Shown: in pieces, positions 53,729 through 61,839 of the stretch
Numbering within the stretch: position 1 is the first letter of the stretch
Layout of the letters: each line of letters starts with the position of its first letter
DNA from: Holophagaceae bacterium
GTDB lineage: Bacteria > Acidobacteriota > Holophagae > Holophagales > Holophagaceae
Direction of reading: 5' to 3'
Assembly: GCA_013334395.1 (NCBI GenBank)
Contig: JAAXXS010000002.1
Span: 1 to 64,000, forward strand
DNA length: 64,000 nucleotides
Position numbers and translations under genes: made by a program
The notes under the pieces: model-generated
Seen by the model: the letters and a program-made list of their open reading frames with translations, nothing else
Told to the model about the DNA's origin: nothing
Databases searched by the model: none

Positions 53729-54133
53729 TCAGGTCCAGAAGCTGATGACCTTGGCGGCTCGGGTGAGATGGCTGATCTGATCCTCTGGATCCTGAAAGGG
53801 CTGGTGGGCGGAATCGATCGATGGCAGGTGACGCGTACGGGCATCCCACAGGACGGTGCCTGAGTCCGCATCACAGACCATCTCAAGGCGGGTGGCGTCC
53901 TCCAGGTCATCGCGCTCGATGAGATCAATGCGGCGCACCATCAGAGAGGATGCCAGCAGGACTTCGGTGACGAGATCCTGCTCCGCCTGATACCGCTCCC
54001 GCCGAGTGCTGCCGGGTCGGGTGCTCATGCGGATGACAACGATCACCGCACGCCCAGCATGCTGCTGGGCCACGTCCCGGAGCTCCGCCACGGTGGCGTT
54101 CACCCTTCCGATGCTTTCGGGGGAGATTTGCAT
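53729..54133 (-). CDS. Unknown protein paired with the DUF5131-like gene
   Basis: The product is 134 aa. ATG 54133 has a strong GGAGG 5 nt upstream. The sequence reads as alpha/beta (VNATVAELRDVAQQ, AVIVVIRMST, TEVLLASSLMVRRIDL) with no signal, TM or cysteine cluster; only a single Cys (MVCDAD). It starts 18 nt after the DUF5131-like stop, so both are probably one transcript. I do not recognise a family. Confidence 0.65.
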   Translation of the reverse strand: MQISPESIGRVNATVAELRDVAQQHAGRAVIVVIRMSTRPGSTRRERYQAEQDLVTEVLLASSLMVRRIDLIERDDLEDATRLEMVCDADSGTVLWDARTRHLPSIDSAHQPFQDPEDQISHLTRAAKVISFWT

Positions 54134-54151
54134 CGACTCCTCCCATCGCCT

Positions 54152-54799
54152 CTAGTTCGAGGCCGTAGGCCGCAATCTCTGAGACACGCCCTCCCTCAGG
54201 GCACAGCATCCATGCTCAGGTCCGTACAGAAGCTGAGGGCAACAGAGGTCGCAGGAGAGGAAACGTTTCGTTGCCGGGACGGTGAGCAGTTCGGTCACCC
54301 GATGCGCTGCCCCGTCCTGACCTTCCATGGTGGTGCCGAGCCAGATGTTTTCAGGGGCCTCGCCATCAAGCCAGGCTTGCAGCCACTGGATGAACTTGCG
54401 CCCGGACTCGTTGGGTTCTCGGGCGTATTCCTCCATGGCCAGTTTGAGGCTGGTCTCCAGACTGTCCAGAATCCTTTCTGGCTGTCGCGTGAGGACCATC
54501 CAAACCAGATGGGACGTCTGGCGCATGGTGTCCAGGGCGACCCGCCGGGCTTCGTCATGCTCCGGTCCATCTCCCCAGAAGTCGCTCATGGAATTCGTGT
54601 AGACCTTGTAGCGGTCGCCCTGTCGAAGCGCCATGGTCTCGTAATGAAATGCCTCTCTCTGGGTGGAGAGGTGGTGGATGTGGGGCCAGTTGGGGCGGAG
54701 GCCTCCCCGTTCCGGCATGTTCGCGCAGGTGGGCCAGCGCCCCGACCAGCCGCGCCAGAAGTTTAGGGTGATGGGCGCGGTGATGGGACTCATGAACAT
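54152..54799 (-). CDS. Degenerate DUF5131 (phage Gp37/Gp68)-like protein
   Basis: The product is 215 aa. The core KVYTNSMSDFW, VLTRQPERI, NIWLGTTMEGQ and RFLSCD matches DUF5131, whose normal N-terminus has WNPxxGC...GCxxCYA cysteines. Here this reads LNFWRGWSGRWPTCANM, keeping only one Cys. The C-terminus instead gains CDLCCPQLL...GCC, five Cys in 17 residues. It may be a remnant or a diverged form. DUF5131 is often phage-related; no other phage gene is seen. The start at 54799 has weak RBS; ATG 54793 is possible. Confidence 0.65.
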   Translation of the reverse strand: MFMSPITAPITLNFWRGWSGRWPTCANMPERGGLRPNWPHIHHLSTQREAFHYETMALRQGDRYKVYTNSMSDFWGDGPEHDEARRVALDTMRQTSHLVWMVLTRQPERILDSLETSLKLAMEEYAREPNESGRKFIQWLQAWLDGEAPENIWLGTTMEGQDGAAHRVTELLTVPATKRFLSCDLCCPQLLYGPEHGCCALREGVSQRLRPTASN

Positions 54800-55122
54800 G
54801 GCTGGGATCCGATGGGCTGCGAAGTCGAAGGGAAGACCGTCATGCTGAAACCTGGAGGGGCCCCCGCCTGACGGTCCGGTGCTGTTTGGCCTAACTTGGA
54901 CCGCCCCGAAGGGGTGTCAAGGGCAAGGAGAGCCCACCCCAACGTCGCAAGAGGCGAGAGGTTGGCGGGCCCGGGCGCCGAAGTCAGGGTATTGCTTGTG
55001 CATCGGAGTCCGCAGCGGGTTCGCGTGGCCCGCTTACAAAATCCTGGACAGGTAAAAGGACTACCCGCCATCCAAAAAAAAACGATGAACTTCTCGATGC
55101 GCCCATGGACAATTGTCCGGAA
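54800..55122. other. Gene-free stretch
   Basis: No supportable gene in these 323 nt. It contains a run of nine A at 55073-55081 (T9 on the minus strand, possibly ending S9-peptidase transcripts) and a perfect palindrome GGACAATTGTCC at 55107-55118, just after the peptidase stop. The T-run is not preceded by a strong hairpin. Confidence 0.45.
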
Positions 55123-57201
55123 TTATTTCTTAGCTGGACTCGGGAACACGTGATTCCGAATCAGATCCTCGGTCTTCCACGGGGCGGCGTCACCGCCCAG
55201 GTATTTCTGGAACCACTCCAGGTGGGCGTTGTAGTAGACGGGCATGGACTTCAGGGGGTCGGGCCAGTGCCCGTCGTTCTTGAAGACGATGAGGCGGCTG
55301 GGCACACCCATCTCCTGGAGGCCCGTGAAGAACTGGAGGCTCTGGGTGTAGGGCACTCGGTAGTCGCGCTCTCCCGTGATGACGAGGCAGGGTGTCTTGA
55401 AGGCCTTCACCTGGCTGCTGGGGTTCATGCGCTCGTAGGCCCGGGCCTTGTCCCAGGGCGTGCCCGTGAGGTCGTGCTCCGGGAACCACAGCTCTTCGGT
55501 GGCGCCGTGCATGGAGCGCAGGTCGTAGACGCCCATCATGGCCGCGAGGGCCTTGAAGCGCGTGGTGCGCCCCTCCAGCCACATCATGGCGTAGCCGCCC
55601 CAGCTCCAGCCCATGGCACCCATGCGGTCCTGGTCCACGTAGGGCAACCTGGAGAGGTGGTCGGCCACCTTCTCGATGTCTGTCATCACCTTGCCGTCCC
55701 AGTCCCCGCTGATGGCATCCGTGAAGGCCTGCCCGTAGCCCGTGGAGCCATGCGGATTCGGAAACGCCACGATGTAGCCCGCGCCGGGATAGACCTGCCA
55801 GTCGCCCCGCAGGGTGTCGGACCACATCATCTGCGGCCCGCCGTGGACGTTCAGGATCAGCGGATACTTCTTCGCAGGATCAAAGCCGTGGGGCTTCACC
55901 AGGAAGACGTGAATGGGCTTGCCATCGGCGCCCTTGACCCACTGCTCCTCAGCAGGCCGGAAGTCCACCTCGGTGGCCAGCGCCTGGTTGAAGTCCGTGA
56001 CCCGCCTGGTCTCGCCCGAGGCGAAGGTGTGGCGCCAGACCTCCACCGGTTCCCCCACACGGGTCTTGGTGAGGAAGACCGCCTTCTGATCGGGACATAC
56101 GGCGAACTCCTTGATGCTGAGACCCTCCAGCATGCGTGTGACCTTGCCGCTGCCGACCTCGATCCGGAACAGAGGCCACCGGCCCTTCTCCTGCACCGTG
56201 AACCAGAGGGCCTTGCCGTCGGCGGACCACTGGAAGGCGTCCACCCAGTTGTCGATGGCTTCGGTGAGCACCTGCCGCGTGCCCTTGGCGCGGTCATAGA
56301 CGGCCAGGCGGAAGCGGTCGGACTCATGCCCCGGTTTGGTCTGCAGCTTGTAGGCGATGAAGCGTCCATCGGGCGAGTATTTGGGGCCGCTGTCCGAGGC
56401 GGGGTTGTCGCCGGTGATGCGGCGGGGGGTGCGGTCGCCATCGAGGGTGATGAGGAAGAGGTCGTTGTTGGTGCTGCGGGCGGGAACGGGATCGGTGTTG
56501 GTGGTGACACAGACCTCCTTACCGTCGGGACTCAGGTCCCAGCTCTCCCCGAAGCCCGGGTAGTCCTGCTTGCCGGCGGTGAGGGCCTTCACCTTGCCTT
56601 CGGAGGTGTTTCTGAACAGGTGCGAAAACTGGAAGTCCCGCCACTCGGTCCAGTGCCGGTAGAGCAGCGAGTCCGCCAGGTGGGCCTGCACAGGTCCTTT
56701 CTCCAACTTTGAGCTGAGGTCCTGGTTCTTCGCGCCATCCGCCAGGGCCTCAGGGAACACCGAGGCTTCGAACACCACGCCGCCGTCAGGGCACAGCTTC
56801 GGCGCAGCAACCCCTGGCTCGAAGGCCATGACCTTGCGGGCCTCGCCGCCACTGGCGTCCAGGGCCCAGAGCTGGCTGCCGCCCTCTCGGGTGGACAGGA
56901 AGCAGAGCGTCTTGCCGTCCTTCGACCACTGCGGGAAGGTGTCGGCCTTGCCGGAGAAGGTGAGCTGCTTCGCGGCCCCGGTCGCGGTCTCCAGCACCCA
57001 GAGCTGGGTATCCCGCGTGGAGGCCTTCAGGTCCTGGCTGGACACCTCGAAGGCCAGCCTGGACCCATCCGGGCTCAGGGCCAGGTGCTGGACGCTCTTC
57101 AGCCGGTAGAGGTCCTCGATCTGGAAGGCCCGCTTCTCGGCCGAGAAGCCAGGGACCGCGAGGATGAGCAGGGGCAGCAGGAAGCGGCTGAGCGGGGACA
57201 T
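55123..57201 (-). CDS. Secreted S9-family prolyl oligopeptidase-like serine peptidase
   Basis: The product is 692 aa with a signal peptide (1-20). A WD40/TolB-like propeller (about 30-420; LALSPDGSRLAF, PQWSKDGKTL, KYSPDGRFIAYK) precedes an alpha/beta-hydrolase domain: nucleophile in GWSWGGYA, Asp in GERDYRVPYT and His in NDGHWPD. This is the dipeptidyl-peptidase/acylaminoacyl-peptidase layout, presumably periplasmic peptide processing. GGAGG lies 4 nt before ATG 57201. It diverges from the HAD nucleotidase gene. Confidence 0.92.
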   Translation of the reverse strand: MSPLSRFLLPLLILAVPGFSAEKRAFQIEDLYRLKSVQHLALSPDGSRLAFEVSSQDLKASTRDTQLWVLETATGAAKQLTFSGKADTFPQWSKDGKTLCFLSTREGGSQLWALDASGGEARKVMAFEPGVAAPKLCPDGGVVFEASVFPEALADGAKNQDLSSKLEKGPVQAHLADSLLYRHWTEWRDFQFSHLFRNTSEGKVKALTAGKQDYPGFGESWDLSPDGKEVCVTTNTDPVPARSTNNDLFLITLDGDRTPRRITGDNPASDSGPKYSPDGRFIAYKLQTKPGHESDRFRLAVYDRAKGTRQVLTEAIDNWVDAFQWSADGKALWFTVQEKGRWPLFRIEVGSGKVTRMLEGLSIKEFAVCPDQKAVFLTKTRVGEPVEVWRHTFASGETRRVTDFNQALATEVDFRPAEEQWVKGADGKPIHVFLVKPHGFDPAKKYPLILNVHGGPQMMWSDTLRGDWQVYPGAGYIVAFPNPHGSTGYGQAFTDAISGDWDGKVMTDIEKVADHLSRLPYVDQDRMGAMGWSWGGYAMMWLEGRTTRFKALAAMMGVYDLRSMHGATEELWFPEHDLTGTPWDKARAYERMNPSSQVKAFKTPCLVITGERDYRVPYTQSLQFFTGLQEMGVPSRLIVFKNDGHWPDPLKSMPVYYNAHLEWFQKYLGGDAAPWKTEDLIRNHVFPSPAKK

Positions 57202-57259
57202 GGAACCTCCAAACGGGGACAGAATCGCACGGCCCAGGGGCGCCTTGGTATCCTGGACC

Positions 57260-58702
57260 ATGACGAACGCAGACCTCTCCGAAGCCCCCCGCCACCGCGG
57301 GATCTTCTGCAACCGGACCCTGAACCTGCGGTCGGTGCGCGCCATCGGCTACGACATGGACTACACCCTGGTGGACTACCGGGTGGATGCCTTCGAACAG
57401 ATGGTCTACGCCCAGGCGCGGGAGCGGCTGGTCTCCGAGGCCTGGCCCATGGATGGGCTCGCCTTCGACGGCCGGATGGTGACGCGGGGTCTGGTGATCG
57501 ACACGGAGCTGGGGAACCTGGTCAAGGCCAACCGCTTCGGCTTCGTGAAGCGGGCCATGCATGGCACCCGGATGCTCGGCTACGCGGAGCAGCGGAAGGC
57601 CTACAGCCAGGTGCTTGTCGATCTGAGCGACCCCCGCTGGGTCTTCCTCAACACCCTCTTCTCCCTGTCCGAGGGCTGCCTCTACGCCCAGGCCGTGGAC
57701 CTGCTGGACGGGGGTGCCCTGCCCCGCCCCTTCGAATACGCCAGCCTCTACCGCCACATCCGGGCCCGGGTAGACGCCCAGCACCTCGAGGGCCACCTCA
57801 AGGCCGCCATCGCCGCGGACCCCGACAGCTTCGTGGTGCAGGATCCCGAGGCCGCCCTGGCCCTGCTGGACCAGAAGATCGCGGGCAAGAAGCTGCTGCT
57901 GATCACGAACTCGGAGTGGAGCTTCACGGCGAAGATGATGGCTCACGCCTACGACCGCCACCTGCCCGCGGGCATGACCTGGCGCGACCTCTTCGAGGCC
58001 GTGGTGGTCAGTGCCCGCAAGCCCGCCTTCTTCACCGAATCCGGCCCCTTCTTCGAGGTGGTGGACGAGGCTGGCCTGCTGCGCCCCCTGGTGGGTCCCC
58101 TTCGCTCCGGCGGCCTCTACCTGGGTGGCTCCGCTGCGCAGGTCGAGCGCGACTTCGGCATCTCCGGCGACGAGATCCTCTACGTGGGCGACCACATGTT
58201 CGGGGATGTCCACGTGAGCAAGCGCACCCTCAGCTGGCGCACGGCCCTGGTGCTGCGGGAGATGGAGGCCGAGGTCGAGGCCCTGGAAGCCTACCGGGCC
58301 ACGGACTTGCAGCTGATGCGCCTCATGGAAGACAAGTCGTCCCTGGAGGCCCGCCTCTCCCAGACCCGCCTGGCCCTGCAGCGCCTGCACGCGGGCTACG
58401 GCCCCGCCCCCGAGGCCGGTGGTCCCGAGCTGGAATCCCAGGTCCAGGCGCTCCGGGGACAACTGCTGGTCCTGGACGCCGAGATCGCGCCACTGGCCCA
58501 GGGGGGCACCGAGCTGACCAACCCGCGCTGGGGTCTGCTGACCCGCGCCGGCAATGACAAGAGCCACCTCACCCGGCAGATCGAGCGCTATGCGGACATC
58601 TACACCAGCCGGGTGTCGAACTTCCTCCACGCCACGCCCTACGCCTACTTCCGCTCCCCCCGGGGGCGCCTGCCCCACGATCCGGACGGCACCCATGCCT
58701 GA
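57260..58702 (+). CDS. HAD-IG family 5'-nucleotidase
   Basis: The product is 480 aa. The HAD motif is YDMDYTLVDY with Asp32 and Asp34; TNSEWSF and YVGDHMFGDVHVSK are the later HAD motifs, of the cN-II/HAD-IG (TIGR02244) group. It is expected to hydrolyse purine nucleoside monophosphates. The start at 57260 has weak RBS. The stop overlaps the start of a thioesterase fragment. Confidence 0.88.
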   Translation: MTNADLSEAPRHRGIFCNRTLNLRSVRAIGYDMDYTLVDYRVDAFEQMVYAQARERLVSEAWPMDGLAFDGRMVTRGLVIDTELGNLVKANRFGFVKRAMHGTRMLGYAEQRKAYSQVLVDLSDPRWVFLNTLFSLSEGCLYAQAVDLLDGGALPRPFEYASLYRHIRARVDAQHLEGHLKAAIAADPDSFVVQDPEAALALLDQKIAGKKLLLITNSEWSFTAKMMAHAYDRHLPAGMTWRDLFEAVVVSARKPAFFTESGPFFEVVDEAGLLRPLVGPLRSGGLYLGGSAAQVERDFGISGDEILYVGDHMFGDVHVSKRTLSWRTALVLREMEAEVEALEAYRATDLQLMRLMEDKSSLEARLSQTRLALQRLHAGYGPAPEAGGPELESQVQALRGQLLVLDAEIAPLAQGGTELTNPRWGLLTRAGNDKSHLTRQIERYADIYTSRVSNFLHATPYAYFRSPRGRLPHDPDGTHA

Positions 58703-58832
58703 GTCCACCGGTGGCGCCGCGCTGCGCGGGCTCTTCCAGCAGACCTTCACGGTCCCGGAGGTAGCCATCGACGGCAACGGGCATGTCAACAACCTGGATT
58801 ACCTGCGTTCAGGGCCTCACTTGACCCCGTAG
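58695..58832 (+). pseudogene. Truncated acyl-CoA thioesterase (4HBT-like) remnant
   Basis: From ATG 58695, overlapping the nucleotidase stop, the reading frame gives FQQTFTVPEVAIDGNGHVNN LDYLR, the N-terminal part of a hotdog thioesterase (first strand, the GHVNN helix start). It then runs into SGPHLTP and stops after 45 residues, where about 130-150 are expected. The break, near 58811, coincides with the 3' end of the opposite-strand triple-repeat gene. It is presumably non-functional and marks a rearrangement. Confidence 0.72.
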
Positions 58833-60217
58833 ACCGTTGCGCCGTAGTGCTCGGGATCTCGGGGGGGACGGCTGTTCCAGTCACCATAGGCGTGGCTCTC
58901 GTCCGTCTTCACGTGCAGCGTGTAGCGGCCCTTCGGCAGGGTCACCAGTTCGTCGGCACAGCGGTTCTTGCTGGCGCCGCCCGCCGGGTGGGTCTGCGCC
59001 TTGACCATCTCCCAGACCCGCTTGCCCGAGGCGTCCTCGATCCAGGCCGTGTCCGCCATTTCGGACTCCCCGGCTTCGCCGATGGCGTAGACCCGCACCG
59101 GGCGGTCCGAGGCGAGGCTGAAGGGGGCGCTTCGGGCTTGGCTGTTTCCCACCCGCACCAGCTCCGCCAACAGGGGGCCCGGCTCCGGCAGGGCGCGCAG
59201 GCTGAAGGCGCTGACGTCCCCGGGCTTCGGCAACGAGAGGGTCAGGCCGTAGAGACCCGGATCGCAGGAGGGCGCCGAGGTCCAGTCCGCAGGGGAGTGG
59301 CTGTCATCCGTGACGAAGGTCGCCACGTAGTCGCCCGCCGGGAGCTGGACGGTCTCCACCTGGCGCCGGTTGCGCGTGGCGCCGCCAGCATACTGGGCCA
59401 GGTCGGGTGTCATCTCCCACACCCGCTTCCGCGTCCGGACATCCAGGATCCAGCCATAGTCGCTCATGCGCCGCTTCGAGCCCTCGCCCAGGGCGTAGAC
59501 GTGCAGGGCCACCGGGCGCTGGAGGTGGAAGGCCTGCTGCCACTCGCCCTGATCCCGGTTGGCCGCCAGCGAGATGACCCCGCCGGCCCAGCGCAGCGGC
59601 GCCTCGAAGAGTCCCACCTCGCTCAGGTCGCCCCCGGGCAGATAGAGCTCCATGCCGTAGCTCCCCACCTGTCTCCGCCACTGGCGCAGCAGACTGGCCT
59701 CGTCCGCGCCAAAGGCGGCCAGGAACCCCTTGGGTCGCTCCGACAGCTTGGTGGTGAGGTCGCGCCGATCGATGTTCCGGGTCCACTGGGCCAGGAAGAG
59801 TCCCTGACCGTAGGCGTGGTTGGCATAGTAGGCCTCGTAGCTGCCCGCAGGCAGGTCCAGGTACTGGTCCGCGATGAGGAAGTCCCGGTCACGGTGGCTG
59901 TTGGCGACATCCATCTGCCAGACCACCTCGCGGGTGGCGGCGTTGAGGAGCCAGCCCGAGGCAAAGAGGGGGCTCTCCCCCCGGTTGGGACCCAGGCGCC
60001 GCAGGCCCGCACCCCGGGCGTAGACGTGGACCTGCATGGGCCGAGGCAGGGTGAAGCCCTGGCTGCGCACTTCCGCGGTCTCGAGGCCGTGCAGCGCCAC
60101 GATACGCGGTTCCTCCGCGCGCAGGGGCAATCCCCAGGTGGCCAGCGCCAGGAACAGGGCTGCGGCATGGAGCGCCAGCAAGCAGGCGGAGGCCTTGGAT
60201 TTCAGGAGCAGCGGCAT
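58817..60217 (-). CDS. Secreted protein with three related repeats
   Basis: The product is 466 aa with a signal peptide (about 1-34). Three related units (about 64-137, 238-326, 374-463) each have a VHVYA/VRVYAxGE start, a W-(I/L)-x-(D/N)-A/V...R-x-V-W-(E/Q)-M centre (VWQM 99-102, VWEM 266-269, VWEM 401-404), a LPAGxY-type strand, and, in units 2 and 3, a TDxSH...DW...DPxxYG end. This implies three beta-sandwich domains. I do not recognise a named family. AAGGGG precedes ATG 60217. Likely periplasmic or surface; function unknown. Confidence 0.75.
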   Translation of the reverse strand: MPLLLKSKASACLLALHAAALFLALATWGLPLRAEEPRIVALHGLETAEVRSQGFTLPRPMQVHVYARGAGLRRLGPNRGESPLFASGWLLNAATREVVWQMDVANSHRDRDFLIADQYLDLPAGSYEAYYANHAYGQGLFLAQWTRNIDRRDLTTKLSERPKGFLAAFGADEASLLRQWRRQVGSYGMELYLPGGDLSEVGLFEAPLRWAGGVISLAANRDQGEWQQAFHLQRPVALHVYALGEGSKRRMSDYGWILDVRTRKRVWEMTPDLAQYAGGATRNRRQVETVQLPAGDYVATFVTDDSHSPADWTSAPSCDPGLYGLTLSLPKPGDVSAFSLRALPEPGPLLAELVRVGNSQARSAPFSLASDRPVRVYAIGEAGESEMADTAWIEDASGKRVWEMVKAQTHPAGGASKNRCADELVTLPKGRYTLHVKTDESHAYGDWNSRPPRDPEHYGATVYGVK

Positions 60218-60318
60218 GGGAATCCCCTTGGCTCTCTCCAGGGTAGTCCTCCTGCCTCGGGCTACCGAGCCGGATCGGCGAGCGGCGGGCTCCCACCGGC
60301 GAACGGCCCTGACCGGCG

Positions 60319-61794
60319 CTACCACTGCTCTAGAAAGGCCTGGGCCTCGGCCACGGCTGGGGGCGACAGGTGGGCAAACCGCATGAGCCGGTCGTTGAAT
60401 TCATAGTGCAGCTCCCGATTGTCCTCCAGGAGCATCTCCAGCTGCTCGCGGTGGATGGCCTCATCCGTCAGGAAGCGCCAGTAGATGGCCTCGGAGACCT
60501 CCTTGAGCCCTCGGCTCCGGGCCTCCCAGTGGGTGCGGAGGATGGCGCGCCAGCCGGCCTTCCGGGGGCCCCCGTCCTGGGTGATGCACTCCTGCCAGAC
60601 CGGACCAGCCCAGGCTTGGATCAGCTCCACGGCCCCTTCTTCCTGGGCACCGCCCAGGCTGAGCACCAGCTCCCCCAGGTCATACACGACGGTCTCGAAG
60701 GCGAAGGTCAGCCCCTGGCGGGAGGCGAGCCGAGCGTAGTGCAGCAGGTGCCGCGCCGCGTCGTGCATCCGCTCGGGACTGCGCTGCAGGGTCCCGATGA
60801 GCAGGCGGTAGTGGTAGGAGAGGTTCTGGAACCGCCGCAGGTCCCGTTCATCCAGGGCGTCCCGCATCAGGGTGTTGAGGGACATGACGTGCAGCTCGAT
60901 GACGGGGTCCACACCGACGTCGCATGCGAGGCGGGCCGTGTCCACCAGCTGACCCGCCAGCTCCGAAAGCAGCTCGTGCTGCCGGCGGGTGGCCATCTCC
61001 GCCACCTTCAGGGTCTGCGCCAGGACGTAGGCCTCGGGCCAGGCCTGCTCCCGCGTCAGGTAGTCCTGTCCCTCCTTGGCCAGGCCCGGCACGAACCAAG
61101 GGCGGGAGGCCCGCCAGGCTCCGGTCTCCAGGCCGGTGTACCCGATGATCCCCGTGAGGATCGCGTGGAGGGACTTCAGGGCCAGCAGCACCAGCTGCCG
61201 GTCCCCCCGCGCCATGCCGGTCAGGGCCACGTTGGTCACCACGTCCACGATCTCGAAGAGGTTGTCCTTGTTGGCCTCGAGGCCCCGTCCCTGGGCCAGC
61301 TCCTCCAGGCTGCGGAGCCCCTTCCGGGTGAGCATGGGCATGAAGTAGCTGGGGCGCAGGAAGCGGCTGATGCCGAACAGGTAGGGCAGGATGCCTGCCA
61401 GCACCACCAGATAGATGCTGGCGACAGCCCAGATGCCGAAGCGCGCGAAGGGATGCCCGGCCGGGAAGAAGTGCAGAGCCATCACCAGCAGGTTGCCGAC
61501 GATGAAAACCGACAACCCGCCCACGATCAGGGGGTGCGAGACGTAGAGCTTCACCAGCCGCGGCGTGTAGAGGTTAGAGGTGAGGGGCAGGATCAGGGCG
61601 ATGCTGGTCATCACCACGGCCATGATCTGGTTCAGGGTCCGGCTGGCGGTGGCGAAGCCCATGGGCTCGAAGTCCCGGGTGCCGCCGTAGTGGGCCGTAA
61701 CCAGTCCCAGTCCCGCCGCCGCCAGAAAACAGGCGGAAGTCACCACCGCGGGCCGGTGGCCGCTCCAGATGCCTGCGATCCGTCCCTGAGCCAT
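60319..61794 (-). CDS. DUF2254-like membrane protein
   Basis: The product is 491 aa. Four TM helices lie in the first about 150 residues (including LNQIMAVVMTSIALILPLT and LIVGGLSVFIVGNLLVMAL), with the conserved MAVVMTSIALILPLTSNLYTPR-like region of DUF2254; a long cytosolic helical domain follows. Function unknown. It ends 101 nt upstream of the triple-repeat gene on the same strand and starts 45 nt after the mfd stop. Confidence 0.72.
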   Translation of the reverse strand: MAQGRIAGIWSGHRPAVVTSACFLAAAGLGLVTAHYGGTRDFEPMGFATASRTLNQIMAVVMTSIALILPLTSNLYTPRLVKLYVSHPLIVGGLSVFIVGNLLVMALHFFPAGHPFARFGIWAVASIYLVVLAGILPYLFGISRFLRPSYFMPMLTRKGLRSLEELAQGRGLEANKDNLFEIVDVVTNVALTGMARGDRQLVLLALKSLHAILTGIIGYTGLETGAWRASRPWFVPGLAKEGQDYLTREQAWPEAYVLAQTLKVAEMATRRQHELLSELAGQLVDTARLACDVGVDPVIELHVMSLNTLMRDALDERDLRRFQNLSYHYRLLIGTLQRSPERMHDAARHLLHYARLASRQGLTFAFETVVYDLGELVLSLGGAQEEGAVELIQAWAGPVWQECITQDGGPRKAGWRAILRTHWEARSRGLKEVSEAIYWRFLTDEAIHREQLEMLLEDNRELHYEFNDRLMRFAHLSPPAVAEAQAFLEQW

Positions 61795-61839
61795 GGCTCT
61801 CTTTCGGCGGGAGGCCAGGGCAGGCTGACTTATGGAGCG

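Noticed and set aside
54790..55071. 93-residue minus-strand frame upstream of the DUF5131-like gene
   Set aside because: No RBS, no family, Pro/Ser/Thr-rich composition; treated as non-coding.
55105..60406. Frames opposite the S9 peptidase, nucleotidase and triple-repeat genes
   Set aside because: All are compositionally biased and lack any recognisable domain.
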